DNA from: Fimbriimonadaceae bacterium | GTDB lineage: Bacteria; Armatimonadota; Fimbriimonadia; Fimbriimonadales; Fimbriimonadaceae | Assembly (NCBI GenBank): GCA_019454145.1 | Contig: CP075366.1 | Span: 2,397,564-2,461,563, forward strand | Direction: 5' to 3' | DNA: 64,000 nucleotides | In this document: piece by piece, positions 44,610 to 54,495 of the stretch | Layout: each line of letters begins with the position of its first letter | How positions within the stretch are numbered: position 1 is the first letter of the stretch | Notes under the pieces: model-generated | Seen by the model: only the letters and a program-made list of their open reading frames with translations | Told to the model about the DNA's origin: nothing | Databases searched by the model: none | Position numbers and translations under genes: made by a program

Positions 44610-45538
44610 AGAAGTTCTTTGCCGATGCAAATGAAGCGATTTTCGGCTATGGTTCACCTTTGACCATGTGTATTTTTAGGATTTTTGTCGGTCTGTTATC
44701 ATTTGTAAATCTGTTGATATTGATGGTTGTTTTCAAGGATATTTATACGGAAAAAGGGTTGTTTCCGGTTTGGATGTCGGAGCGGTATACAGAGGGAATT
44801 CCGCGTTTTAACCTATTAGCGGGGGTGACCGACGAGCGGGTGACGATGGTTGTATTCGGCCTCGCGGTGGTCGCATCAGTTCTGACCATGATCGGCCTCT
44901 GGACACGGGTTGCGAGCGTTGGACTCTTCGTACTGATGGTTACCTTGCACCACCGGAGCGGAGACATTCTTCACTCAGGAGACTGGCTGCTTCGTTTATG
45001 GGTTTTTGCGGTTGCTGTTGGGCCAAGTGGAGCGGCACTTTCGGTTGATCGATGGCTTAAGAAGCGCAAAGGAACTGCGCCTGAAGAACTTGAAGAAGTA
45101 TCTTTGTGGCCGCAACGCCTCGTAGTCTTCCAATTGTGCATTCTGTACTTCAATACTGTTTGGCTCAAATGGAGCGGTGATTTATGGCGTAACGGCACGG
45201 CAACCTATTACTCTCAGCACCTAAATGAGTTCAAAAGATTACCGATCCCGCCATTTATGGATTCGATGCTCGTTATCCATTTGGCAACTTGGGGGACGTT
45301 ATTAGTCGAACTCGCGATGACCTCGCTTGTTTTTGCCAAACCGTTTCGCAAATGGATCCTCCTCGCGGGGCTGTGCATGCACGGTTATATTGAGTATTCA
45401 ATGAACATCCCTTTATTCCAGTGGGTGATTGTCAGTGCGTACATCTGCCACTACTCGGGCGAGGAAATAACGGCTTGGTGGAATCGAAAAGGGTTCGCCA
45501 AGAAGTTCTCTCAGAAGCAGGTAGAGAATGCGGCGTAA
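44606..45538 (+). CDS. HTTM-domain integral membrane protein
   Basis: About six to eight membrane helices in 310 residues, with the HTTM-type opening FGYGSPLTMCIFRIFVGLLSFVNLL and the segment QLCILYFNTVWLKWSGDLWRNGTA, which is typical of this carboxylase-related family. The start is GTG, coupled by GTGA to the partner gene. The last 10 bases overlap the following 302-residue gene, giving a run of four overlapping genes from 43980 to 46878. Confidence 0.82.
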   Translation: MKKFFADANEAIFGYGSPLTMCIFRIFVGLLSFVNLLILMVVFKDIYTEKGLFPVWMSERYTEGIPRFNLLAGVTDERVTMVVFGLAVVASVLTMIGLWTRVASVGLFVLMVTLHHRSGDILHSGDWLLRLWVFAVAVGPSGAALSVDRWLKKRKGTAPEELEEVSLWPQRLVVFQLCILYFNTVWLKWSGDLWRNGTATYYSQHLNEFKRLPIPPFMDSMLVIHLATWGTLLVELAMTSLVFAKPFRKWILLAGLCMHGYIEYSMNIPLFQWVIVSAYICHYSGEEITAWWNRKGFAKKFSQKQVENAA

Positions 45539-46436
45539 AACTACACTGCGCGAGCTATTGAGCTTTAAACCGAAAAAAGGGCCGGGGTTTGAGATTAAAC
45601 CGACTTTCTATCTTTCGGTGATGGCGGCGAAGATGCCTCTACCGAGCATTCGGCAAGTAGTTGAGCCCCAAGGGGAGAACGGCGCGATCAAAGGCTTTGG
45701 TGTTCCTCTGGCCGGGAATAAAGAAGATTTAGAAAGGCCAATGGAGCGCGGAGTCTATGCGATCGCGAGCATGGATCGCAAAACGGTTTTGCGCGCGACG
45801 GTGATTAGCAAAGAAGAAGCGGGATTTGATCCAGAACCGTTCTTAAGAAGCGAACTGGCCGCAGAACTAAGCGAGGAAATGAGATCGCGTATGCGCTCAA
45901 CTTGGACGCTAATTCAGATCACTTTTGAAAGTTTTGATCCTGAGGTTTATCCTGCGGTCTTATTTGCGCTGGCAGTTGCCGAGCGAATTGCATTGCTCAC
46001 GGAAGGGTTAGTTGCCGACCCAGTCAGCCAAGTTTACAAAATGCCGGGCGATTTGATTTCCGCTCCGCCAGAAAATGCACATTTGAATGCTGCAGATGTG
46101 GTTCATGCGCGCCACAAGGTTACTGACGGCAAACATCACATCTTTACCCTGGGATTGCAGAAGTTTGGCCTTGCCGAATTGGAGATTCAGGGAATCAATC
46201 CCGTGAATGACGCCTTAGCGGTGACATTTTTACTCAACGTCGCGCAGCTTTCGCTTAACGGGTTAGGGGTGGAAGTCGGGAACACTTTAGGTGCAAATGA
46301 AGAACGGCAATTCCAAGTCACTCATGGAGGGCTTGATAAAACAATTTGGCAAGGGGTGGAGGCCTACGAACTCATACCCCAAGGAACTGAGGACGTGAAC
46401 ACCGTTCTAGTAAGGTGGGTTCGTGAATCAGACTGA
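45528..46436 (+). CDS. Hypothetical protein, 302 aa, perhaps DUF4261-like
   Basis: A soluble alpha/beta protein with no signal or membrane helix. The C-terminal half includes HHIFTLGLQKFGLAELEIQG and VNDALAVTFLLNVAQLSLNG, which faintly recall DUF4261 proteins; I would not rely on it. The start overlaps the HTTM gene by 10 bases and the end overlaps the GAF gene by 14 bases, so it is cotranslated with both. No catalytic motif is visible. Confidence 0.6.
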   Translation: MRRKTTLRELLSFKPKKGPGFEIKPTFYLSVMAAKMPLPSIRQVVEPQGENGAIKGFGVPLAGNKEDLERPMERGVYAIASMDRKTVLRATVISKEEAGFDPEPFLRSELAAELSEEMRSRMRSTWTLIQITFESFDPEVYPAVLFALAVAERIALLTEGLVADPVSQVYKMPGDLISAPPENAHLNAADVVHARHKVTDGKHHIFTLGLQKFGLAELEIQGINPVNDALAVTFLLNVAQLSLNGLGVEVGNTLGANEERQFQVTHGGLDKTIWQGVEAYELIPQGTEDVNTVLVRWVRESD

Positions 46437-46878
46437 AAAGACGATGGCCTTTGCTCGCATTTTGGGTGCCGTGAGTGAAAGCGAGTTGAATGGGTTCGAT
46501 TTGCGGCAGTTTGCTATGGATCAACTCGACACTCTGCCCACTTATGATTGGAGCGGCATCTACCGTTTAGAAGGCCAGATACTTTACCTAGATGCTTACA
46601 CAGGCGCGGCGACAGATCACACAGAGATTCCGGTTGGACGTGGAGTATGCGGTACTGCCGTCGCAGAAGATGCAAACCAAGTTATAGACGATGTTCGCGA
46701 ACTGAGCAACTACTTGAGTTGCAGTGCGTTCACACGTAGCGAAATTGTTGTGTTGATTCGCAAAGATGACGAGATCATTGGTCAGATCGATATTGACGGA
46801 CACACAGTTGGTGCATTTGATAAGGATGACGAGAAATTTTTGGAAGAATTAGCTGAGGTGCTGGCTAACAGGTGGTAA
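46423..46878 (+). CDS. GAF-domain protein of the free methionine-(R)-sulfoxide reductase type
   Basis: The family reduces free methionine-R-sulfoxide using cysteines in a GAF fold. IPVGRGVCGTAVAE (C76), SNYLSCSAFTRSEIVVLI (C100) and IIGQIDIDG are characteristic. The E. coli enzyme has a further Cys about ten residues before the GVCG cysteine; here that place is His66, so only two of three are kept. Activity is therefore uncertain, and sensing is an alternative. It starts at GTG 46423 inside the previous gene. The length of 151 residues is normal. Confidence 0.75.
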   Translation: MNQTEKTMAFARILGAVSESELNGFDLRQFAMDQLDTLPTYDWSGIYRLEGQILYLDAYTGAATDHTEIPVGRGVCGTAVAEDANQVIDDVRELSNYLSCSAFTRSEIVVLIRKDDEIIGQIDIDGHTVGAFDKDDEKFLEELAEVLANRW

Positions 46879-46932
46879 GCCCAATGGACAACCGTTGGCT
46901 CAAAAACGACGTACGATACGTTAGGTGATTTA

Positions 46933-48855
46933 ATGGACTCAAATTTCCCATTCCTGAATCAGATTGTGAATCCCCTGGATTTGCACAAACTGAGTGACAA
47001 GGAGCTTGCGGAAGTCGCAAAGGAGGTTCGGCGAGCCATTCTGGAAAAGGTGAGCCAAACGGGCGGTCATTTCAGTTCAAATTTGGGAACGGTTGAACTC
47101 ACTGTGGCGATGTACGCCAGCTATCACATTCCGGGCGACAAAGTGATTTGGGACACAGGGCATCAGGCATATCCCCACAAGTTGCTCACTGGGCGATTGC
47201 CAAGGTTTGAAACTCTCCGCAAACACAAAGGCTTGAGCGGATTCCTCAAGCGAGATGAACACGAACTGGATTATTTTGGAGCGGGTCACGCAGGAACCGC
47301 TATTTCAGCTGCTTTAGGATTTGCCGCCGCAAGAGATCAAGTTGGCGGGAAAGAAAAAGTTGTCGCCGTTACTGGCGATGCCGCTATCTGCGCGGGAATG
47401 AGTTGGGAAGCTCTCAACCACGCTGGAGAACTGGGCACCGACCTACACGTCGTTTTGAACGACAACCGCATGAGCATTGCGCCCAACGTTGGTGCGCTTA
47501 CGAATTACTTCAACCGATTGCGATCTCGCCCTTATGTGCAGAACATGGCACAAACGGCAAAACGAGTTATCGAAAAAATTCCTGGCCCAGCACCACGGAT
47601 CGCCGCTGGTTTACGCCACGGCGTGACCCACTATTTTGCTCCTGAACAGACGGGGACGATTTTTGAAGAAATGGGTTTTGAGTACATCGGGCCTGTGGAT
47701 GGTCACGACCTTCCGACTCTGCTAGAAATCTTCCGAAACATACAAGAAGTCCGGTATCCCGTGTTTATCCACGCGATTACAGTGAAAGGCAAGGGTTACG
47801 ACGTTGCTGAGGAAGACGCGACCAAATGGCACGGCGTTGTTCCATTTGAACTTGAAAAATGTGAATTGCCGAGCAAAGCCGCAGTCAGCAACTACACCTC
47901 GGTATTTGGCGACGCTATGAAAGAAATCGGCGAAGCTGACCAAAAGGTTGTGGCGATTACGGCAGCTATGCCCGATGGCACTGGTCTAAACGGATTCAAG
48001 GCAAAACTCCCGGCTCAGTACTACGATGTTGGCATTGCTGAGCAACACGGTGTTACGTTCGCCGCTGGCTTGGCAGCGGCAGGAATGAAGCCGTTTGTTG
48101 CCATCTATTCAACCTTCCTGCAACGAGGTTACGACCAAGTTCTGCACGATGTTTGTATTCAAAACTTACCAGTTCGATTCGCGATGGATCGAGCTGGTTT
48201 GGTGGGTGATGATGGGCCAACTCACCATGGAACATTCGATATCAGCTTCCTCACCCATATCCCAAACATGACCCTTTGCGCTCCACGCGACGCAACCGAA
48301 CTGCGTGAAATGATGCAGCTTATGGCTGGTTACGACCGAGGCCCAATAGCCGTTCGTTACCCGCGTGGAAATACACCGGATAACTTGCCTGAATCACGGA
48401 CTTCCATTGAATTCGGCAAAGCAGAAGTTCTCGGTGTGCCGGGCGTACCGCGAGGAGAAGAAGGCAAATTAGATGTGGTTTTGGTTGCGGTCGGTTCTAT
48501 GGTCACCGAAGCTTGGGCAGCGGCGCAAAAACTTGCAGATGAAGGAAAAACAGCATTAGTAATCAACGCTCGTTGGTGTAAGCCTATTGATTGGCAAACG
48601 GTTGCTCAACATCTCACGTCTTCAACTTTGCTCGTCACCATTGAAGAAAATGTTCGTTCAGGAGGATTTGGTCAACAACTCCTTGACCTTCTGGTGGAAA
48701 ATGATGTCCCGATCTCTAAGTTCAAGGTTATGAGTTTGCCTGATAGCTGGGTTCACCACGGTGCACAGCCGATCATTCGAGGCGAGCAAGGATTGGACGC
48801 CAACGGAATTGTTGAAGTTGTTAAATCGAACGTAATGAAGCGGGGACTTGCCTAG
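46933..48855 (+). CDS. dxs: 1-deoxy-D-xylulose-5-phosphate synthase
   Basis: Dxs condenses pyruvate and glyceraldehyde 3-phosphate with thiamine diphosphate to begin the non-mevalonate isoprenoid pathway. Visible are GHQAYPHKLLTGR, the thiamine diphosphate motif GDAAICAGMSWEALNHAG...NDNRMS near residues 153-184, and the transketolase-C part with MDRAGLVGDDGPTHHGTFD. The length of 640 residues is normal. AGGTGATTTA precedes the ATG, and TACGAT at 46912 is a possible -10. It is single; no other MEP gene is near. Confidence 0.97.
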   Translation: MDSNFPFLNQIVNPLDLHKLSDKELAEVAKEVRRAILEKVSQTGGHFSSNLGTVELTVAMYASYHIPGDKVIWDTGHQAYPHKLLTGRLPRFETLRKHKGLSGFLKRDEHELDYFGAGHAGTAISAALGFAAARDQVGGKEKVVAVTGDAAICAGMSWEALNHAGELGTDLHVVLNDNRMSIAPNVGALTNYFNRLRSRPYVQNMAQTAKRVIEKIPGPAPRIAAGLRHGVTHYFAPEQTGTIFEEMGFEYIGPVDGHDLPTLLEIFRNIQEVRYPVFIHAITVKGKGYDVAEEDATKWHGVVPFELEKCELPSKAAVSNYTSVFGDAMKEIGEADQKVVAITAAMPDGTGLNGFKAKLPAQYYDVGIAEQHGVTFAAGLAAAGMKPFVAIYSTFLQRGYDQVLHDVCIQNLPVRFAMDRAGLVGDDGPTHHGTFDISFLTHIPNMTLCAPRDATELREMMQLMAGYDRGPIAVRYPRGNTPDNLPESRTSIEFGKAEVLGVPGVPRGEEGKLDVVLVAVGSMVTEAWAAAQKLADEGKTALVINARWCKPIDWQTVAQHLTSSTLLVTIEENVRSGGFGQQLLDLLVENDVPISKFKVMSLPDSWVHHGAQPIIRGEQGLDANGIVEVVKSNVMKRGLA

Positions 48856-48912
48856 GTTTTACATCCCAAGGTCCAAGACAATGCTCCCGTACAATCTAAG
48901 CAAGGTTGATTG

Positions 48913-50025
48913 ATGTACCAAGCCCCACTTCCGGCAATCTACACAGAACTTAGCGACGAGGCTTTAGCGGAGCGAATCCACGCCGCAAAAGCTAAGCTAG
49001 GCAAGCGACTGGTGATTCTCGGGCACCATTACCAGCGCGATGAGATCATCGCGTTCGCTGATTATCGCGGCGATAGTTACAAACTTGCGAAGGATGCTGG
49101 TTCTCATCCGGAAGCAGAGTTTATAGTCTTCTGCGGTGTACACTTTATGGCGGAATCGGCAGACATCCTCACCGAAACCGACCAAAAGGTTATATTGCCA
49201 AATCTTGCCGCCGGTTGTAGTATGGCGGATATGGCGAATTTGTTCCAAGTGCGCTCTTGCTGGAAACAATTAGGTGAAGTTCTGGGCGATGATCTTAAAG
49301 GAGTAATCCCGGTCACGTACATCAATTCCGCCGCGAATTTGAAGGGATTTGTGGGAGAGCATAGTGGAACTGTCTGTACCTCGACTAATGCGCCTGGAGC
49401 AGTTGAATGGGCTTTGGAGCAAGGGAGCAAGGTGCTGTTCTTCCCCGATCAACACCTCGGTCGTAACACAGCGGTTAAGCTGGGATTCGATGCAGAGCGA
49501 GATACATTAGTCTGGGATCCATTTAAACCGTTAGGTGGAAATACTGTCGAGCGATTACGTGAGGCGAAGTTTATCCTGTGGAAAGGACATTGTTCTGTTC
49601 ATAAGCGGTTCACAGTTGAGCAGATCGAAAAAGCGAGAAAAGAATTTCCTGGAATCAATATTCTTGTTCACCCGGAATGCCCCTTGGAAGTAGTACAGGC
49701 CTCGGATTTCGCCGGTAGCACAGAATACATCATCAATAAAGTTGCTGGGGCGGAGCCTGGCTCCGCTTGGGCGGTTGGAACCGAGATCAACTTGGTTAAT
49801 CGTTTGGCAAAAGAATTTCCTGACCGAACCGTTTTCTGCCTTGACCCTGAAATCTGTCCTTGTAGCACGATGTACCGAATCCATCCCAGTTTTCTTTGCT
49901 GGGTGCTGGAACGGTTGGTAGAGGGCGAAGTGGTCAACCACATTGAGGTGCCACCGGAAACCGCCAAGTGGGCTAAAGTGGCTCTTAAGAGAATGCTGGA
50001 TATTGGCGCGACCGTTCGCGATTAA
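48913..50025 (+). CDS. nadA: Quinolinate synthase
   Basis: NadA makes quinolinate from iminoaspartate and dihydroxyacetone phosphate using a 4Fe-4S cluster. ILGHHYQRDEIIAFADYRGDS is near the N-terminus, the cluster cysteines are in FVIFCGVHFM-like, CSVHKRF/HPECPLEV and CPCSTMYRI contexts. The 370 residues fit. A -10-like TACAAT is at 48890 and AAGG lies 8 bases before ATG 48913; the TTG before it is also in frame. Its stop shares two bases with the convergent lon stop. Confidence 0.94.
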   Translation: MYQAPLPAIYTELSDEALAERIHAAKAKLGKRLVILGHHYQRDEIIAFADYRGDSYKLAKDAGSHPEAEFIVFCGVHFMAESADILTETDQKVILPNLAAGCSMADMANLFQVRSCWKQLGEVLGDDLKGVIPVTYINSAANLKGFVGEHSGTVCTSTNAPGAVEWALEQGSKVLFFPDQHLGRNTAVKLGFDAERDTLVWDPFKPLGGNTVERLREAKFILWKGHCSVHKRFTVEQIEKARKEFPGINILVHPECPLEVVQASDFAGSTEYIINKVAGAEPGSAWAVGTEINLVNRLAKEFPDRTVFCLDPEICPCSTMYRIHPSFLCWVLERLVEGEVVNHIEVPPETAKWAKVALKRMLDIGATVRD

Positions 50026-52373
50026 GCCAGCGCAAGTTCTAAAACTTCATCAGCATTCTCGACAAAGTGGAATTGGATTTGGTTTCGAACAATTTCTGGC
50101 AGGTCATCTAAATCTCGCTCATTTTCTGCTGGCAGAATGATTGTCCTGATTCCCGAACGGTGAGCGGCAAGAACTTTCTCCCGTATTCCACCAACTGGTA
50201 AAACTTTTCCTCGCAAAGTGATTTCGCCGGTCATAGCGATGTCGCATCGCACTGGCTTTTTGGTAAACGCACTCACAATGGCAGTGAAAATGCCAACGCC
50301 AGCACTCGGGCCATCTTTTGGAACTCCGCCTTCGGGCACATGCAGGTGAACATCGTAGCGGAATTCATCACTAGAGAGTTGCCGCTGGTTTGCTCGCACG
50401 TAGCTCATTGCGGCGTAAGCAGATTCTTTCATCACGTCGCCAAGCGAGCCAGTCAGCTGAATTGTCGGCTGCTCGGCGTACGGCTCAGTGAGTGCGACTT
50501 CAATCGCGATGATGTCTCCGCCGTACTCGCTGTAGACTAGCCCGGTAACAAGCCCGATTTCGTTCTTTTTGCCTTTGAGCCCATAGCGATATTTGGAACG
50601 GCCAAGAAAATCAGAGAGGTTCTCAGTGGTGACATCAACTTTGGTTTCTCCCAGCTCGGCGATTTTGCGCGCTGTTTTACGGCAGACAGTGGCAATCTCT
50701 CGGTTGAGAGAACGGACGCCCGCCTCTCGCGTGTATTCGCGGATTATCGCCTCCATCGCTTTCGGTTGGACCTTTAACTGCGATTTCTTTAGCCCATGTT
50801 CGCTGATCTTCTCGGGCAGAAGATATTGCTTAGCAATCTGCATTTTTTCGCGTTCAGTGTACGAAGGAAATCGGATGACTTCCATTCGGTCGCGGAGAGG
50901 AGCGGGGATGTTCTCCAAAAGGTTAGCCGTGCAAATAAACATAACGGCACTCAAATCAAATGGAGCCTCGATGTAATGGTCGCTGAAATTCGCGTTTTGC
51001 TCTGGGTCAAGGGCTTCCAACAGTGCAGATGTTGGATCGCCGCGAAAATCCATCGTCATTTTGTCGATTTCATCAAGCATGAACACAGGATTTTTCGTGC
51101 CGCATTGTTTGAGACCCTGAATCAACCTTCCGGGCATGGAGCCGATGTAGGTTCGGCGGTGCCCGCGGATTTCTGCCTCATCGCGAAGTCCGCCAAGTGA
51201 AATGCGGTGGAATTTTCGCCCCAGTGCTTCTGCGATAGATCGCCCGAGCGATGTCTTACCAACCCCGGGAGGGCCAACAAAACAGAGAATCGGGCCACGG
51301 AGCGAATGAGAAACTTGCCGAACCGCGAGGAAGTCGGCGATCCGGTCTTTTACTTGGGTTAGTCCGTAATGGTCGCGATCTAAGATCGAAACTGCTTTGC
51401 GGACATCAATTGAATCTTCGGTCACTGTATCCCAGGGCAGTGCGAGGAGCCAATCCAGATAATTACGGATAACCATCCCCTCGGGCGAACTGCTCGGCGA
51501 ACGATCCAGGCGGCGAACCTCTTGCATCGCCCTATCAAGAGTTTCCTCTGGCATGCCGCTGGCTTCCAGTTTGATCCGATACGTCTCGCCTTCGTCGCTG
51601 AGAGATTCTTCACCGCCGAGTTCTTGCTGAATTGCTTTGAGTTGCTCTCTTAAATAGTATTCGCGCTGAGTTTGACCGACTTCGTTTTCAACTTTAGTAC
51701 GGAGCTGAACTTGAAGCTCAAGAACCTGCAGTTCGCGACTGAGAACGTTTACAAGTTCGGTTAGCCGCTCTTCGGTGTTCATGATTTCCAGCATCGATTG
51801 CTTAACCTGGCTGGAAGTGGGCATATGGTGGGCGATCGTATCCGCCAAGTGACCAGGATCATCAATGGCAGTGATGGTTTCGCTGACTTCGGGCGGAATT
51901 TGAATTCCTAAGTTCGCCGCCTGCTGGAAAATCGAAATCGCCTCTCGCATCAATGCTTCGGTGGAGTTCGTGGTCGGGTTGATTTCGGTTGAAACTGTGT
52001 ATTCGGCAGAGAAGGCACCGGAACGGAAGACAAATTTATCTATTTCAACCCGCGCCATTCCGCGCAAAACAACCCTCATCGTGCCATCGGGCAATGGCAA
52101 AACGTGAAGCACTTCGCTGAGCGTTCCTACGGAGTACAGATCCGATGATTCAGGTTCTTCAACGAGCTGATCTTTCTGACCAACGACAATGGCTTCACGG
52201 TCTTTGTTGAGAGCATCCTGTAAAGCCCGAACAGACATTTCGCGACCAACAAGCAGAGTCTGAATGACACCAGGGAAGTGCACAGTGCCACGAACGGGCA
52301 GAACGGGTATCCGGGGAGAAACTCGTTTCGTTTTTGAATCCTCAGTGGGTTTCGGCTTTGCCGTTCGTGCCAT
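50022..52373 (-). CDS. lon: ATP-dependent protease Lon
   Basis: Lon degrades damaged and regulatory proteins. Order: N-terminal LAN domain (about 20-220), coiled region, AAA domain with Walker A GPPGVGKT (367-374) and Walker [11 protein letters not shown], and the C-terminal protease with the Ser-Lys dyad, Ser in [10 protein letters not shown] near residue 690 and Lys in [14 protein letters not shown] near 733. The 43-residue spacing is the one known for Lon. Length is 783 residues, normal for LonA. The neighbour upstream on the same strand is a MarR/GbsR regulator with 34 bases between. Confidence 0.97.
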   Translation of the reverse strand: MARTAKPKPTEDSKTKRVSPRIPVLPVRGTVHFPGVIQTLLVGREMSVRALQDALNKDREAIVVGQKDQLVEEPESSDLYSVGTLSEVLHVLPLPDGTMRVVLRGMARVEIDKFVFRSGAFSAEYTVSTEINPTTNSTEALMREAISIFQQAANLGIQIPPEVSETITAIDDPGHLADTIAHHMPTSSQVKQSMLEIMNTEERLTELVNVLSRELQVLELQVQLRTKVENEVGQTQREYYLREQLKAIQQELGGEESLSDEGETYRIKLEASGMPEETLDRAMQEVRRLDRSPSSSPEGMVIRNYLDWLLALPWDTVTEDSIDVRKAVSILDRDHYGLTQVKDRIADFLAVRQVSHSLRGPILCFVGPPGVGKTSLGRSIAEALGRKFHRISLGGLRDEAEIRGHRRTYIGSMPGRLIQGLKQCGTKNPVFMLDEIDKMTMDFRGDPTSALLEALDPEQNANFSDHYIEAPFDLSAVMFICTANLLENIPAPLRDRMEVIRFPSYTEREKMQIAKQYLLPEKISEHGLKKSQLKVQPKAMEAIIREYTREAGVRSLNREIATVCRKTARKIAELGETKVDVTTENLSDFLGRSKYRYGLKGKKNEIGLVTGLVYSEYGGDIIAIEVALTEPYAEQPTIQLTGSLGDVMKESAYAAMSYVRANQRQLSSDEFRYDVHLHVPEGGVPKDGPSAGVGIFTAIVSAFTKKPVRCDIAMTGEITLRGKVLPVGGIREKVLAAHRSGIRTIILPAENERDLDDLPEIVRNQIQFHFVENADEVLELALA

Positions 52374-52407
52374 ATCTGAGTGAACCTTACCGCAGGCCGC
52401 GCATAAA

Positions 52408-52974
52408 TTAACCTGGCGAGTCTTCCGGTGTTTTTGATTTTGGTTGAGAAAATGATTCGAACATCGTTTTCACAGATTCATTTGAAGCAAAAATCTGTTT
52501 GAAGATTTCATCAAAAATTTCAAATAGCTCAAGCAGAACCGCTAATCGGTTGCGTAAAACATCGGCCTCATGCGAATTGTCTGATTCGGGAACCATGGCC
52601 ATGCAATCTCGGATAGCCGAAACAGTTGGATCAATTTCTCGACGTTTGCGTTCGCGAACAACGTGGGCGAACATCTGAACAATATCGTCAGGAGCGTGGT
52701 AAACATCCTTCCGGTTACCAGGGTGTCGGTACCGGCTGATCACACCCCACTCATGCAGATCGCGGAGGTTCATACTTGCGTTTCCACGACTGATGTGCAG
52801 CCGTTCAATCATTTCATCCATCGTCAGTGATTGGCCTGTAATCAACAGCAGGGCATGGAGTTGCGCCATTGTGCGGTTGATTCCCCAACTAGAGCTCATT
52901 CGCCCCCATTCCATCACAAATCGTTCTTGCGCCTGCATTGTTTGCGGAGTAGGATCGGGCGATGATTGAGACAC
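52408..52974 (-). CDS. GbsR/MarR-type transcription regulator
   Basis: A winged-helix protein of 188 residues. EWGRMSSSWGINRTMAQLHALLLITGQSLTMDEMIERLHISRGNASMNLRDLHEWGVI is the signature region of GbsR-like regulators, which sense choline or betaine in Bacillus; the ligand here is unknown. A helical dimerisation part follows. It begins with GTG and has a -10-like TAAAAT 6 bases ahead. It lies just upstream of lon, in the same direction, and may be cotranscribed with it. Confidence 0.85.
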   Translation of the reverse strand: MSQSSPDPTPQTMQAQERFVMEWGRMSSSWGINRTMAQLHALLLITGQSLTMDEMIERLHISRGNASMNLRDLHEWGVISRYRHPGNRKDVYHAPDDIVQMFAHVVRERKRREIDPTVSAIRDCMAMVPESDNSHEADVLRNRLAVLLELFEIFDEIFKQIFASNESVKTMFESFSQPKSKTPEDSPG

Positions 52975-52980
52975 TCCGAT

Positions 52981-52986
52981 ATTTTA
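52981..52986 (-). promoter_or_regulatory. Candidate -10 element of the GbsR-type regulator, leaderless spacing
   Basis: On the minus strand TAAAAT is 6 bases before GTG 52974. CGGA between the two could also act as a weak ribosome site. Confidence 0.3.
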
Positions 52987-53112
52987 CGGGTTTTTTGAAA
53001 TTGAATTCGGAATTTTGAATTCAATAATAGTATTTGCAGAAAACCGTTACATTTCTTCATCTAATTCTCCGCGCAACCAAAGCCGACACTATAAGTTGGG
53101 CGGAAGCTTGCT

Positions 53113-53775
53113 ATGGCATTGACTTCACAAGAAAGTTTTGTTGGTACACGCGCCAGATTCCAACGATTCCGGGATGGAAAGTTCTTCTACGGATGGGTTG
53201 AGCAGTTTTCTGGCAATTATCTGCGTGTGACAACTCAGAACCACTATCCGGTGGTTGTGAATGATGAGTTCCGATTCGAATGTTGCGGTCGGGATTCCTC
53301 TGCTGTATTTAAAGCGGCCCTCTCCGACGTTTGGTTGCCTACCGCAAATCTTGTTGAAACTAAGGATGCGATTCAGGGGAGTACGGCCTTAAAGATATCT
53401 GCAGTCAATCGCTCTACATTTGAACTAAAAGTTGATGGACTGATTGAGTACGTTGCCAATAGCGAAGTCGTACGCATGAAGTTGCCAGAAATCCCCACAA
53501 CTGTGACGGTTCGCGGTCAGCAAGTAGAAGGCTACGCTATTGATATCAGCACTGGCGGAATTGGAGTCATCAGCCCAATGCCGATTCCAACATCAAGTGA
53601 AGTTCACGTTGTCATCGATTCAAAAGTAAGCGAAATCCTTGTTTCGGGAGATGTAGTGTACTGCCGACCAGACCAACTGCTGAACGGGATGCACCGGTGC
53701 GGAATTAAATTTTCAGACCTCAGTCGTAGTACGTTGGCTCAGATCAACCGCCTCATCCAGGTGAGTGGATTTTAG
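53113..53775 (+). CDS. PilZ-domain-like protein, first of two paralogues
   Basis: The N-terminal half (SFVGTRARFQRFRDGKFFYGWVEQFSGN) is shared with the next gene. The C-terminal half is PilZ-like, with DISTGGIGV at 144-152 fitting the D-x-S-x-x-G motif. The partner motif R-x-x-x-R that contacts c-di-GMP is not seen where expected, so binding is uncertain. The layout resembles YcgR-like flagellar brakes, with an N-terminal beta domain and then PilZ. TATAAG near 53091 and GGCGGAAGC before the ATG look like ordinary expression signals. Confidence 0.72.
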   Translation: MALTSQESFVGTRARFQRFRDGKFFYGWVEQFSGNYLRVTTQNHYPVVVNDEFRFECCGRDSSAVFKAALSDVWLPTANLVETKDAIQGSTALKISAVNRSTFELKVDGLIEYVANSEVVRMKLPEIPTTVTVRGQQVEGYAIDISTGGIGVISPMPIPTSSEVHVVIDSKVSEILVSGDVVYCRPDQLLNGMHRCGIKFSDLSRSTLAQINRLIQVSGF

Positions 53776-53835
53776 TTTTGAACCTCAATTTGAGTTGAAT
53801 AAAACCGATAAATAGATGGAGACCAATCTTTAAGC

Positions 53836-54495
53836 ATGTCAAGAATCTCTGCCCGCAGCTTTATCGGAACCCGTGCTCGTTTTCAGCGGCTGCGCGATGC
53901 TAAGTTTTTTAATGGGTGGATTGAGGATTTCTCGGGGAACCGGTTATCGATTTCAACACATAATCAACATGCGGTCGAGTTAGGCGACGAGTTTCGCTTT
54001 GAGGGCTTCGGTCATCACATTTCGGTTGTTTTTAATGCTCGATTGGATCACATCGGTCAGCTTGATTTAGGGGCTGCCGGTGCAATGGTCAGTCAGATCG
54101 AGGGCTCTAACGTGCAAGTTATTGAAGCGTGCCGCACTACATTTGATTTCACGGTGACTAGTCCGATCCGGTTCGCGGCTTCAAACGAAAGCGTGCGAAT
54201 GCAGATGCCAGAAATCTATACAACCATTGATTTTGAAGGGCGCACAATAGAAACTTTCACAATTGACGTTGGGCCACAAGGAATAGGAGTGATTCTCCGC
54301 GAAAGTTTGCCTCACAACGCTATTGTGGACGTAACCGTTGAAACGAGACTTGGAGCGGTCAGTGCTCATGGATCAGTACGTTACTGCCGCAAAGATCCAG
54401 ATCGCGCTGGCATGATGCGTTGCGGGATTATGTTTACAGACCTTGGCCGCATGGAAAAACCACGCTGGGAACGGTTCCTACGTGATCTTAGTTAA
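53836..54495 (+). CDS. PilZ-domain-like protein, second paralogue, degenerate
   Basis: A paralogue of the preceding gene (SFIGTRARFQRLRDAKFFNGWIEDFSGN), 60 bases downstream in the same direction. The C-terminal motif reads DVGPQGIGV: the Ser of D-x-S-x-x-G is replaced by Gly, and R-x-x-x-R is missing too, so nucleotide binding is probably lost. It may be a partner or scaffold for the first copy. Its stop abuts that of the convergent ferredoxin gene. Confidence 0.68.
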   Translation: MSRISARSFIGTRARFQRLRDAKFFNGWIEDFSGNRLSISTHNQHAVELGDEFRFEGFGHHISVVFNARLDHIGQLDLGAAGAMVSQIEGSNVQVIEACRTTFDFTVTSPIRFAASNESVRMQMPEIYTTIDFEGRTIETFTIDVGPQGIGVILRESLPHNAIVDVTVETRLGAVSAHGSVRYCRKDPDRAGMMRCGIMFTDLGRMEKPRWERFLRDLS

